Of a DNA stretch of 64,000 nt, positions 8,540 through 17,235 are shown piece after piece. This DNA comes from Orenia metallireducens (GTDB lineage Bacteria; Bacillota; Halanaerobiia; Halobacteroidales; Halobacteroidaceae): positions 124,001 to 188,000 of the forward strand of contig NZ_PVNB01000001.1 of assembly GCF_003001995.1 (NCBI RefSeq), in the 5' to 3' direction. The first letter of the stretch is position 1. Every line of letters begins with the position of its first letter. A model generated the notes under the pieces. It was not told the DNA's origin and did no database searches. It was given only the letters and a program-made list of their open reading frames with translations. A program made the translations under genes and the position numbers.

Positions 8540-11134
8540 TTAGAAACTAACTGTATATTTAACTTGATATTTATCTAAGGTTTTACGATTTGATAACTCA
8601 TTATCATCATCAAGAACTTCTTTACCATAAATAAATTCTAAGTTTCCTGCACTAAGCTCTTTATTAATATTAGCATAGAAGTTTTGCTTAAAGTCAGCAT
8701 CTTTATCCTCTCTACTTACTGTATATTCTCCAGTAATATCAAATCCATCTACTACCTGATAATTTGCTCTAGTTCTAAGAGCTGGCTTATCAAAAGTATT
8801 TTCATTACTACTACTTTCCAACCATAAATTAATATCTGTTTTTAAATCTTCAGATATTTGATAACCTAAATTAAATTTGAAGTTGGGTTTCTGGAAGTGT
8901 TCTTTGATTTCATCCTCAGAACCTTCTACAGGGTCTTTATCACTTTCTAACCAAAACTCTATATTTCCAGTTAAATTCTCAATATCTAAAGAAGGGGTCG
9001 CTTTAATATAAGCCTTTTCATAATCTAGATAATAATCCTCTATACCCCAATAAGACTTATTAGCCCATTTACCTTCTAAAGAAGCATATATACCTAACTT
9101 AGGTAACAATTTACCGTCAAAATATAACTTTGGACTAAGCTCATTCCAGTCATTTAAATACTCTTCCTTTTCAGCTTTATACAAACCATTAAATGAATTA
9201 TTAAACTCTAAACCTGTTTTAGCATTTTCAGAGAAAGTATACTCTGCTTTAGCATAATTTTTACCTTCATATTCTAATTTATTTTTGTGGTCTATATCTG
9301 CGTAATTTTTGAATAGATTACCACCATATCTTTTACTTTCTAGTTGCCAATATAAAGAACCTAAGCTCTGTTCTGCTTTAACATACCAACCCATAGATTC
9401 AAACTTAGAATCACTTTTTTCTTTTTCTTTTTCAAATATTCCATCACTAACTGCTACTTCCCCAGTTAAACTCAAACCACTAACAAAACTATGCTCTACA
9501 TTAACAAAAGCTGTAGCATCCTCATTATTATCTGTATCAGATTGTAAAATTCCACCTGCCTTTATTGTAGAATAATCTCCAACTGGCATACTGACTTCAC
9601 TAAGAATCAATGGCATATCAAACTCAATCTCATTCATTGACCATGGAATATCTCCATCTTCATTTACCTTAATTGGTGCTATTACTGCTGTATGAATTGA
9701 ATTCAGACCAACTAAAGTATTTACCTCAATACCTGCAGCATCATCATATTCACTACCAGCAAATAACTTCATAGTCTCTCCTGTATCTTCTGCAGTATCT
9801 TTGTAGAAGGTTCTAATTTTTGTCCCATCAATATTACCAATTACTTCTGTTTCTCCTAAATCAATAATGGGATCATTAAGACCTTTATCAGAAATATTAA
9901 TGGTTGAATTTACCTCCCAATTTTGATTATGTTTGTAAGCAATATTCAACTCTATTTCACGTTCTACAGTAGTTTCAGTTCCTCCATAGGAGTCTTCTTC
10001 AATTGCTAAAACATCGGCAATATATAATCCACTACCATCATAATCACTACCGATTTCGAAACCAAATTGTTTAATATTGTTCCAATCAACATCATCATAA
10101 TCAGACTTATTAATCCTAATAATCTGCCAAGAACCTGCTTCTACATCTATATCTCCAACATCTGACCATTTCCAATCTGAACCATGTTGAACATATGGTT
10201 TAATTGTAATATCTTTACCAACTGGCTTATAAACTTTCAATCTAAAGCCTGAATACTTATCAAAATCAATAGTATCTGTAGCCAAATTAATATTGAATTT
10301 ACCATCAGTATTATTTTTTACATGAATATATTCACTAACAGAAGAAAATTCACCAGTATCTACTGCTAATTTATCTATTTCCCCATTAGTTGAAGTCCAA
10401 TCAATTATACCATTGATAAGTTTCTTTCCAGCAGGAACATTTTCAGAAGTAGTAATTACCTCTACATTACCACTAACATTAAATTTAGAAAGAAAAGAAG
10501 ACTTTGGAGTTGTTTTTTCTTTTTTGAAATGATCTTTAACGCTCTCTAATTCAACAACTTTTTCTTCAGCATCTTCTTTTACTAGTCTAATATTATCAAC
10601 ATAGATAGCATTAGAAGGTAGAGCCATACCTGCAGGATATATCAGTAACCCATATCCCTTAACATTACTTAGATCTACTTCAGCCCCCATTTGCCACCCA
10701 CTACCATTATTCTTCCAATTTTCAGGAGTTAATGGAAGGGTGATTGTATTAGTTCCACGCTTTACAGAAATAGTCTTTGATTCATTCCAATTCCAATTAT
10801 CACCTGTACTTATAGACATAGCAAAGTTGAAGGCATTATCACTATCATTATAAATATCTAACTTAATTGCTGTTGCTCCTGCCCACCCCTTTGTTTTTGT
10901 ATTTTGAGAAAATGCTTTTCCAGATGTAGAAATATCACCATAAATAATTTTCAATGAATTGTTACCTTGTGTAGCATGGTCAGTACTTAAATTAGCAGCA
11001 AGAATATTTTCTGACTTTTCAAAGTAACTACCTGTTTCAAATCCATCTAAAACCACCTCTGCAGCAAATGCTACATTTGTTACTATCATAAGTAACAATA
11101 TTATCAATCCCAATAATAATAACTTCTTATCCAT
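8540..11134 (-). CDS. outer-membrane beta-barrel fused to two carbohydrate-binding modules
   Basis: 864 aa with a Sec signal peptide (hydrophobic stretch ending NVAFAAEVV). Two CBM-like beta-sandwiches follow at about 25-190 (VLDGFETGSYF to YVDNIRLV) and about 220-385 (to GLYIADVLAI). From about residue 395 to the end the sequence alternates polar and hydrophobic residues, is rich in Tyr/Trp and Gly, and ends KYQVKYTVSF. A terminal Phe on an amphipathic strand is the usual signature of Bam-inserted outer-membrane barrels. I infer a porin that gathers mannan fragments and lets them cross the outer membrane. It follows the GH130 gene and precedes a CBM lipoprotein. I know no named family with this architecture. 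Confidence 0.75.
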   Translation of the reverse strand: MDKKLLLLGLIILLLMIVTNVAFAAEVVLDGFETGSYFEKSENILAANLSTDHATQGNNSLKIIYGDISTSGKAFSQNTKTKGWAGATAIKLDIYNDSDNAFNFAMSISTGDNWNWNESKTISVKRGTNTITLPLTPENWKNNGSGWQMGAEVDLSNVKGYGLLIYPAGMALPSNAIYVDNIRLVKEDAEEKVVELESVKDHFKKEKTTPKSSFLSKFNVSGNVEVITTSENVPAGKKLINGIIDWTSTNGEIDKLAVDTGEFSSVSEYIHVKNNTDGKFNINLATDTIDFDKYSGFRLKVYKPVGKDITIKPYVQHGSDWKWSDVGDIDVEAGSWQIIRINKSDYDDVDWNNIKQFGFEIGSDYDGSGLYIADVLAIEEDSYGGTETTVEREIELNIAYKHNQNWEVNSTINISDKGLNDPIIDLGETEVIGNIDGTKIRTFYKDTAEDTGETMKLFAGSEYDDAAGIEVNTLVGLNSIHTAVIAPIKVNEDGDIPWSMNEIEFDMPLILSEVSMPVGDYSTIKAGGILQSDTDNNEDATAFVNVEHSFVSGLSLTGEVAVSDGIFEKEKEKSDSKFESMGWYVKAEQSLGSLYWQLESKRYGGNLFKNYADIDHKNKLEYEGKNYAKAEYTFSENAKTGLEFNNSFNGLYKAEKEEYLNDWNELSPKLYFDGKLLPKLGIYASLEGKWANKSYWGIEDYYLDYEKAYIKATPSLDIENLTGNIEFWLESDKDPVEGSEDEIKEHFQKPNFKFNLGYQISEDLKTDINLWLESSSNENTFDKPALRTRANYQVVDGFDITGEYTVSREDKDADFKQNFYANINKELSAGNLEFIYGKEVLDDDNELSNRKTLDKYQVKYTVSF

Positions 11135-11255
11135 AAATTTTCCCCCTTATAATCAGATATTTTAATGAATTATACAACTAGAGTAGAGTATAAACTCCTA
11201 TTTACTTATCATCTTATCTGCACTTACACTCTAAGAAGAAAGACTTTATATTTAA

Positions 11256-11410
11256 ATAGGGCATTGAGATTTATTCACTTATTTATCTCTTAACTTATTT
11301 TGAATAGTGCCCTATAACACCCATTCAATAACATGCATAAGCATTGAATTTATCAATCGATTTATTCAAAATATTCAATTAATTTTTAAAATAAAAAATT
11401 AATTGAATAT
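11256..11410. repeat. two inverted repeats in the 661-bp spacer before the barrel gene
   Basis: ATAGGGCA (11256..11263) pairs with TGCCCTAT (11308..11315), enclosing a GAGAT/ATCTC stem. A perfect 17-bp inverted repeat has arms 11371..11387 and 11394..11410 with a 6-nt loop. Either could be a leader structure of the barrel gene or an operator. Besides the gene tail at 11670..11795, I see nothing else in this spacer. Confidence 0.6.
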
Positions 11411-11669
11411 TAATTCGATAAAGATATGAAAACTTACCATCTTCTGTATAATAACCTACTATCACTACTCTAAAGTGAATTAAGGCTATACATAAATTGA
11501 TAAAGATTTGATCTTATAAATGAACTAATCAATCTATTATCCTAAAAGTCACAATATAAAAAATATTCTGTGAAATTTTATCTATTTTCTTAAAATTCTC
11601 GCCACAGACAAATACAAGATCTAAGTTTAATTTACCTAAGAAAGTACTTATCTTTTTTAGTTTTTATCC

Positions 11670-11795
11670 TTATTTATAGTCCAAGGCTATTTCTTCATAG
11701 TAGCTGTATTCATCTGTGGCTAATACATCTTCATATTTGGTCATTCTATATAAGTGATCGCTAAGATCTAAAAATATAATTTTCTTAATAATCGA
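11670..11795 (-). pseudogene. C-terminal gene tail in frame behind GH130
   Basis: Directly after the GH130 stop codon the same frame stays open for 41 codons and reads protein-like: FLDLSDHLYRMTKYEDVLA followed by TDEYSYYEEIALDYK and a TAA at 11672..11670. The composition is that of a real protein end rather than AT-rich spacer. It may be the last part of a deleted gene, or an ancestral C-terminal extension cut off by a stop mutation. I do not recognise the family. Confidence 0.45.
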
Positions 11796-12788
11796 TTAAA
11801 CTTCAGAATTAGCTTTAATATATTCAACCAACTCATTTACTTCACAATAAGCTACAGCAGTATAAGTATCAGCAGCACCATAATAGATAGCGATTCTTCC
11901 TGTATCAGCATCATGCAAGGTTGCACATGGGAAGGCTACATTAGGTACAAAGCCTGTAGTTTCATATTCTTTTTCAGGAGTTAGTAAGTAATCACGAGTT
12001 CTATAAAGCACCTTACTTGGATCATCGATATCCAAAATAGCTGCCCCCATACTATAGACATAGCCATTACAAGTTCCAGAAACACCATGATAGAACATTA
12101 GCCAACCCTCTGTTGTTTCAATTGGAGCAGGTCCACCACCAATCTTAGTACCTTGCCACCAGCCAGATCCACCATTAGACATGACGTGACGATGTTTACC
12201 CCAATAAGTCATATCCTTACTTTGGCTTAAGAAAATATCTCCAAAAGGAGTATGCCCTGTATCACTTGGACGATTTAACATTACAAAATGATCATTGATC
12301 TTTCTTGAAAATAAAACTCCATTTCTGTTAAATGGAACAAAAGCATCCTCTAATCTTGTAAAGGTCTTGAAATCTTTAGTCATTCCTACACCAATTGTTG
12401 GTCCATGAAATTCACTACACCATAAGATATAATAAGTATCTTCAATCTTTACTACCCGCGGGTCATAAGCATAACCAGGTTCAGCCTCATTGCCATCTGC
12501 ATCTACCCAATTAATAGTTTCATCTTCAAACTCCCAGTTTAATGCATCCTTGCTTCTTCCAAAATGTAAGTGTGCTCTTCCATTCTTATGATCCATTCTA
12601 AAGACACCTACAAACTCTCCTTCAAAAGGAACTACTGCACTATTATAAACTCTTGCAGCAGATGGAGTTGGATTCCAATCAGTAATTGGATTAGCTAAAT
12701 GGCGCCAAACAACTTGCTCATAACCTTCTGGCTTTTCCTCCCATGGCATATTTGCTAAACTTTCTCCAATAATTTTTACTTTACTCAT
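11796..12788 (-). CDS. GH130 beta-1,4-mannoside phosphorylase
   Basis: 330 aa, a typical family length, starting at ATG behind AGGAGGT. It shows a five-bladed-propeller GH130 pattern: NPITDWNPTPSAARVYNSAV near the start, the conserved acid in AYDPRVV, then GGGPAPIET, MFYHGVS and YYGAADT. Family enzymes use phosphate to split mannosyl-glucose or manno-oligosaccharides, giving mannose 1-phosphate. No signal peptide, so it is cytoplasmic. With the secreted GH26 and the GH36 enzyme it completes an energy-saving galactomannan route. Whether it prefers Man-Glc or manno-oligosaccharides cannot be decided here. Confidence 0.93.
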   Translation of the reverse strand: MSKVKIIGESLANMPWEEKPEGYEQVVWRHLANPITDWNPTPSAARVYNSAVVPFEGEFVGVFRMDHKNGRAHLHFGRSKDALNWEFEDETINWVDADGNEAEPGYAYDPRVVKIEDTYYILWCSEFHGPTIGVGMTKDFKTFTRLEDAFVPFNRNGVLFSRKINDHFVMLNRPSDTGHTPFGDIFLSQSKDMTYWGKHRHVMSNGGSGWWQGTKIGGGPAPIETTEGWLMFYHGVSGTCNGYVYSMGAAILDIDDPSKVLYRTRDYLLTPEKEYETTGFVPNVAFPCATLHDADTGRIAIYYGAADTYTAVAYCEVNELVEYIKANSEV

Positions 12789-12934
12789 TTAATCTACCTC
12801 CTAAAATTAATCTTTTTATTTTGATTGTATTTATATCTTAAATTCAAACATCCATAAGTAATTATCAAGCCTTATAAGAGATGTTTAAATTATGACTACT
12901 CAGTAATTTAATCCCCTGAAAATCAAGGTTATAT

Positions 12935-12966
12935 ATCTTATTATCTATATATATAGATAATAAGAT
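12935..12966. promoter_or_regulatory. perfect 32-bp palindrome upstream of GH130
   Basis: ATCTTATTATCTATAT (12935..12950) is followed directly by its exact reverse complement, with no spacer. It lies about 150 bp upstream of the GH130 start, so it could be an operator or a cruciform-prone repeat. Confidence 0.5.
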
Positions 12967-13005
12967 TAACTATAGAGATTAAAATCACATCAATAAATTA
13001 TAAGA

Positions 13006-13330
13006 TCCCATATTGTAGCCTTATTTAAAAATAGGTGTACAATATAGGATCTTATGATTTAACAACTTATAGACTTATACCTATATAGCATTATAAAAGC
13101 AAATATAACTGTAGATAGTAATAACTCTATCCACTATTTTTAAGATTCTTTCTAAAAGGGGAAGATTGAATCAACTTATAGAAATTATTCTCTTATAGTA
13201 ACTTATAATTTTCTAATATACTTATTACCCTTATATATTACATCTTAATTATATAATTTCAACACAGATAGATAAATAGAATAAACTTAGCTCTTTTTGT
13301 AATATGCTTAGAAAAAGATTAGTAATAATT
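13006..13330. repeat. ~320-bp intergenic element, copy 2
   Basis: Colinear with 5561..5880 and in the same orientation, with an overall offset of only a few bases. Its hairpin near the left end has decayed compared with copy 1. It fills much of the 743-bp spacer upstream of GH130; that spacer otherwise holds the 32-bp palindrome and the thi terminator. Confidence 0.75.
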
Positions 13331-13362
13331 TGGCTTAATTATAAAAACAAATTGGATTAGGT

Positions 13363-13424
13363 AGAATAAAAAATCAGCCACCCATCTAGATAAATAAAAA
13401 CTAAATCTAGAAGGATGGCTGATT
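13363..13424 (-). terminator. Rho-independent terminator of the thi operon
   Basis: Arms 13372..13391 and 13405..13424 pair over 20 positions with two mismatches (core AATCAGCCA with TGGCTGATT). The minus strand then runs TTTTTT. It lies about 110 nt behind thiE. Confidence 0.85.
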
Positions 13425-13531
13425 ATAATTAATATCATAATCATTAAATCAAGCAAATATAAATAGGATTTACGCTGGTATAAATTTATAAATTCTTTAT
13501 GCAGTTGCTTATCTATATTAATTTCTATGTA

Positions 13532-14161
13532 CTACAATCTACTTCTGATACTAGCTATCTTAGCTCTAATATCTTCTGCTCCCACTATCTCTGTTACCAT
13601 ACAGACACATCTTGCACCTAAATCCCAAACTTGTTCTACATTATGCTCTTTAATCCCACCGATAGCTACAAAAGGAATCTCAATATTCTGAGCAACATAC
13701 TCTAAATACTCTAAACCTACTGGGTCACAAACATCCTCTTTAGTATAGGTTTTAAAGATAGGTCCTACTCCAATATAGTCTGCCCCCCTTTTCACAGCAT
13801 ATTCAGCCTCTTGAGGTGAATGGGTTGACAGACCTATTATCTTATCTTCACCAAGCAGTTTTCGTACCTCTTCTAGAGGTAAATCCTCTTGACCGATATG
13901 TACACCATCTGCATCTATTACCAAAGCCAAATGGATATCATCATTAATAATGAAGGTTACCCCTGCTTCTTTTGTCAACTCTCTTAACCTCTGACATTCC
14001 TCATATTTATAGAGCATCTTTTTTTCCTTTTCCCGATACTGAATAATCTTAACTCCAGCAGCAATCATCTCCTCTACTACCTCAATATTGCTTCTTCCCA
14101 AAGAAAACTTTTCAGCAGTAATACCATATAAATCTGTAGTCAACTTATCTATCTTATTCAT
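13532..14161 (-). CDS. thiE: thiamine phosphate synthase
   Basis: 209 aa, the usual length. Visible motifs are IQYREKEK near the start, INDDIHLAL, DGVHIGQEDLP, GVGPIFKT and AIGGI, the pyrophosphate- and phosphate-binding loops of the ThiE TIM barrel. It joins the thiazole phosphate to HMP pyrophosphate to give thiamine phosphate. The gene overlaps thiF by 4 bp and is last in the riboswitch-controlled operon. HMP must come from elsewhere, since thiC and thiD are not in the window. Confidence 0.96.
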   Translation of the reverse strand: MNKIDKLTTDLYGITAEKFSLGRSNIEVVEEMIAAGVKIIQYREKEKKMLYKYEECQRLRELTKEAGVTFIINDDIHLALVIDADGVHIGQEDLPLEEVRKLLGEDKIIGLSTHSPQEAEYAVKRGADYIGVGPIFKTYTKEDVCDPVGLEYLEYVAQNIEIPFVAIGGIKEHNVEQVWDLGARCVCMVTEIVGAEDIRAKIASIRSRL

Positions 14162-14772
14162 ATTCTTCCCTCCAATACAGCCTCTAAAATTAAATCTGCC
14201 TGTTTAGCTGCCACTATATTAACTCGTGGAGATAACGGTGGATTATCATCATTTATCTCTGTGATAAAATCACCTACTATATAAAAATTATCATTGAATC
14301 TCTTAGTCTGAATTTGATCAGTATTTCCCCAACCAGCCAAACCTGAAGCAGAGACTAGAAATTTATCTGAATTGATATATTGCTCTACTATCAGCTTCTT
14401 ACTCTTGATCTCATCAAAGGCCTCTACTACAATATCAGAGTCATCAAAGAATCGACTAATATTATCACTACTTACTCGTTCTACTATAGCTTCAACCTCT
14501 AAATCAGGATTGATTTTTAAAAGATTCTCCTTTAAAGCCAATACCTTCGCCCGACCTACTTGTTCACTGAAATAGAATTGGCGATTCAAATTAGAATACT
14601 CGATCTTATCAAAATCTACAATAACAAAGTGCTTAAAACCACTTCTTACTAAATTAAAGGCACAGTTAGAACCAAGTCCTCCTGCACCACCAATTCCTAT
14701 TTTAACACCTTGTATCCTCTCTAAATTTTCTGCTCCGATATAACCTGCTAACGACTTCTCAAAATCATTCAT
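14158..14772 (-). CDS. thiF: short-form ThiS adenylyltransferase
   Basis: 204 aa, shorter than MoeB/ThiF proteins (about 240 or more). The nucleotide loop GIGGAGGLGSN and the NLNRQFYF motif of E1-like adenylyltransferases are clear. There is only one cysteine (C37), so the CxxC zinc sites of longer ThiF proteins are absent, as in the short clostridial form. It activates the C-terminal Gly of ThiS before sulfur loading. The start follows AGAGGAG. It is separated from thiH by 113 bp and overlaps thiE. Confidence 0.93.
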   Translation of the reverse strand: MNDFEKSLAGYIGAENLERIQGVKIGIGGAGGLGSNCAFNLVRSGFKHFVIVDFDKIEYSNLNRQFYFSEQVGRAKVLALKENLLKINPDLEVEAIVERVSSDNISRFFDDSDIVVEAFDEIKSKKLIVEQYINSDKFLVSASGLAGWGNTDQIQTKRFNDNFYIVGDFITEINDDNPPLSPRVNIVAAKQADLILEAVLEGRI

Positions 14773-14885
14773 TTAAATTCTCCTCTTATACTATAGATAT
14801 CCAAGTCTAAAGTATAATTTATAATATTTTTATGTTTTGACTTTAACCCATCCACCCGTTACTCGTCACTGATTACTGCTATGCC

Positions 14886-15986
14886 TTATATCTGTTGCCA
14901 ATCTTTAAAAACAGGCTGATAGCCTCTATTTAGAAGCAAATCTTTTACCTCTGCAACTGTTCTATCATCAGAGATATCAAATTGATTTACCCCTCTATTC
15001 TCGGCATAACCCCCAACTGCTGTTGATGACTCTGCTGACATCTTAGTGATACCCAAAGGTAGTAGATTATCCCTTAATTTATCACTCTCTCTAGTAGATA
15101 AACTGATTCCTAAACGAGGTAAAAAAAGCCTATAAGCTAAGATAATCTGTACCAGTGCAGGGTCATCTACAATTGAGTTTGGTTCAAAAAAACCCATATG
15201 AGGTCTAAGCCTTGGTAAAGAAAGACTAATCTCAGTATCCAAATATTTATTCTGTAGATAATTAGCATGTAAGCCAGCGAAAAAAGCCTCTTTTCTCCAG
15301 TCATCAAGACCCAATAAAGGACCGATATTGACTCGTCTCATACCTGCTTGACAGCCCCGTTCTGGAGCATCTAACCTAAATCGATAGTCCTTCTTAGGAC
15401 CTGTAATATGTACCTGATCATAGATTTGTTCATTATAAGTTTCCTGATAGATAGTTAACCCATCAACTCCTGCGTCCACTAACTCTCTATACTCCTCAGT
15501 CCCCATTGGATAGACCTCAATAGCAATAGAGGAGAAATATTCTGTTAAAATCTCTATAGAATCTTTGATATATGAAACAGGACTATGCTTTCTTGATTCA
15601 CCTGTTAGCACTACTAAATCTTTAATCCCTTTATTCACAATAGCTTTAGCCTCTTCCTTAACCTGCTCTAACGTCAACTTATCCCTTTTAAATCCATTCT
15701 TTACATTAAAACCACAATAGGCACATTGATTAACACAGTAATTGGCTAGATAAAGAGGAGCATATAAGAAGATCACCTTACCAAAGTTCTGAACCGTTAG
15801 TTGATGAGCCTTCTGAGCCATCTCCTCTAAATAATCATTGGCTGCTGGCGATAATAATACCAAAAAGTCCTCCTCTTTCAACCTATCCTTAGCTAAAACC
15901 CTCTCTACATCATATCTATTGACTTTAGCAAAAAAATTATCCAAATCAATATTCTTTGCCCTTCTATACTCTTCATAAAAACTCAT
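14886..15986 (-). CDS. thiH: 2-iminoacetate synthase, radical SAM
   Basis: 366 aa with the radical SAM cluster motif [10 protein letters not shown] (CxxxCxxC) near residue 85-95, followed by conserved GLTIYQETY and [11 protein letters not shown] segments. ThiH splits tyrosine anaerobically to make dehydroglycine for the thiazole ring, in place of the oxygen-dependent ThiO. This fits an anaerobe. Its ribosome site lies inside the end of thiG, with only 2 bp between the genes, so they are co-translated. Confidence 0.96.
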   Translation of the reverse strand: MSFYEEYRRAKNIDLDNFFAKVNRYDVERVLAKDRLKEEDFLVLLSPAANDYLEEMAQKAHQLTVQNFGKVIFLYAPLYLANYCVNQCAYCGFNVKNGFKRDKLTLEQVKEEAKAIVNKGIKDLVVLTGESRKHSPVSYIKDSIEILTEYFSSIAIEVYPMGTEEYRELVDAGVDGLTIYQETYNEQIYDQVHITGPKKDYRFRLDAPERGCQAGMRRVNIGPLLGLDDWRKEAFFAGLHANYLQNKYLDTEISLSLPRLRPHMGFFEPNSIVDDPALVQIILAYRLFLPRLGISLSTRESDKLRDNLLPLGITKMSAESSTAVGGYAENRGVNQFDISDDRTVAEVKDLLLNRGYQPVFKDWQQI

Positions 15987-15988
15987 AA

Positions 15989-16765
15989 CTACTCTCCTTT
16001 TAAAAACCCTGTTAATGGTGATGAAGCTGAAGCATAATCTTTGACTGCACCTGGTCCAGCCAGATAAGCTATTCTTCCTGCTTGCACAGCATAATCAAAG
16101 GCTTGTGCCATCTTAACTGGATCATTTGCTGTAGCAATAGCTGTATTAACCAAAACTGCATCTGCTCCCATCTCCATTGCTTCTGCTGCATGAGAAGGCT
16201 TACCTATTCCAGCATCCACAATGATTGGCAACTCAATCTCATCAATTAAGATTCTAATCAACTCTTTAGTCTTTAAACCACGATTAGAGCCAATTGGAGC
16301 CCCTAAAGGCATTACTGCTGCTGCACCTACCTCTTCTAACCTCTTAGCTACCATTAAATCTGGACTAACATAAGGAAGTACAACAAAACCCTCTTTAGCA
16401 AGAATCTCTGTTGCTTTAATCGTCTCTTGGTTATCTGGCATTAGATATTTGTTATCAGAGATAACCTCAATCTTAATCCAATTGCCACAGCCTGCCGCCT
16501 TAGCAATTCTAGCTATTCTGACTGCTTCCTCTGCTGTTCTAGCTCCTGAAGTATTAGCTAATAAAGTAAAATCTTCAGGAATATAATTAATCACATTCTC
16601 TTCTGGATTATCAAAATCTACTCTGCGTAAAGCCATTGTTACTACTTGAGAGTTAGATGCTTCTAAGGTCTCTCTAATAACCTCTTTACTAGGAAATTTA
16701 CCTGTCCCTGTAAATAATCTACTCTCTAACTCCACTCCACCAATTACCAATTTATCTTCTACCAT
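15989..16765 (-). CDS. thiG: thiazole synthase
   Basis: I start it at the ATG at 16765, which follows thiS by 1 nt and has GGAGGTGGG at proper distance; the GTG three codons earlier sits on the ribosome site itself. This gives 258 aa, normal for ThiG. Motifs: RLFTGTGKF, the Schiff-base lysine region [21 protein letters not shown], and [16 protein letters not shown]. It condenses deoxyxylulose phosphate, dehydroglycine and ThiS thiocarboxylate into the thiazole. Confidence 0.96.
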   Translation of the reverse strand: MVEDKLVIGGVELESRLFTGTGKFPSKEVIRETLEASNSQVVTMALRRVDFDNPEENVINYIPEDFTLLANTSGARTAEEAVRIARIAKAAGCGNWIKIEVISDNKYLMPDNQETIKATEILAKEGFVVLPYVSPDLMVAKRLEEVGAAAVMPLGAPIGSNRGLKTKELIRILIDEIELPIIVDAGIGKPSHAAEAMEMGADAVLVNTAIATANDPVKMAQAFDYAVQAGRIAYLAGPGAVKDYASASSPLTGFLKGE

Positions 16766-16766
16766 T

Positions 16767-16967
16767 TTACCCACCTCCTACAAATCTAAGAACCTCTAAG
16801 CTATCTTGATCCTTCAAAAGAATCTCTTCCCACTCTTCTTTATTCACAACTCTTTTATTGTACTCAATTACTAAGCGGTCCAATTCTAGACCTTTTGACT
16901 TTAGAAACTCTGTCAGTCTTATCTCTTGCTCTAAACTCTCTTCTTGACCATTTACCTTTATTCTCAT
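16767..16967 (-). CDS. thiS: sulfur carrier protein ThiS
   Basis: 66 aa from the ATG at 16967 ([10 protein letters not shown]), chosen because GGAGGG is 6 nt upstream; a start five codons earlier overlaps that site. Ubiquitin-like size, ending RFVGGG, the Gly-Gly tail that receives adenylate and then sulfur. First gene of the operon behind the TPP riboswitch. Confidence 0.95.
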   Translation of the reverse strand: MRIKVNGQEESLEQEIRLTEFLKSKGLELDRLVIEYNKRVVNKEEWEEILLKDQDSLEVLRFVGGG

Positions 16968-16987
16968 TTTTCCCTCCTTCATAAAAT

Positions 16988-17017
16988 AAAAATGCTCCCT
17001 ACGCAGGGAGCATTTTT
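16988..17017 (-). terminator. riboswitch-controlled terminator before thiS
   Basis: Thirteen perfect base pairs (arms 16988..17000 and 17005..17017) with a 4-nt loop and a U-tract on the minus strand. It lies between the TPP aptamer and thiS, so it is the likely off-switch of the operon. Confidence 0.93.
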
Positions 17018-17061
17018 AAGTAAGAAGCCCAATCTATTATCAAGCTTATCTATCTAAAATC

Positions 17062-17155
17062 GCTTCCCTACGCTGGTATTAACCAGATCAGGTTGAAGAG
17101 TTGGAGATAATCGGATAAATCCCCTCTCAGCCTATAAAATTAGGCACCCCTAGCT
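17062..17155 (-). promoter_or_regulatory. TPP riboswitch (THI element)
   Basis: On the minus strand the aptamer shows GGGGTGCC, then GGCTGAGAGG, then AACCTGATCTGGTTAATACC and finally CAGCGTAGGGAA, the conserved THI-box order. Its last segment CGTAGGGAAGC can pair with GCTCCCTGCG in the 5' half of the terminator (one bulge), a plausible antiterminator used when TPP is absent. Confidence 0.96.
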
Positions 17156-17235
17156 TTATATTCTATTGTAACCTTATTATAAATTATATCTACTTTAAAT
17201 CTTTATTTCAATACCTTAGCCTAAAATATTATAGA

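Noticed and set aside
1-13330. Catabolite-response or LacI operator sites upstream of mannan genes
   Set aside because: I looked for cre-like or other sugar-repressor palindromes near the starts and found none that fits a known consensus.
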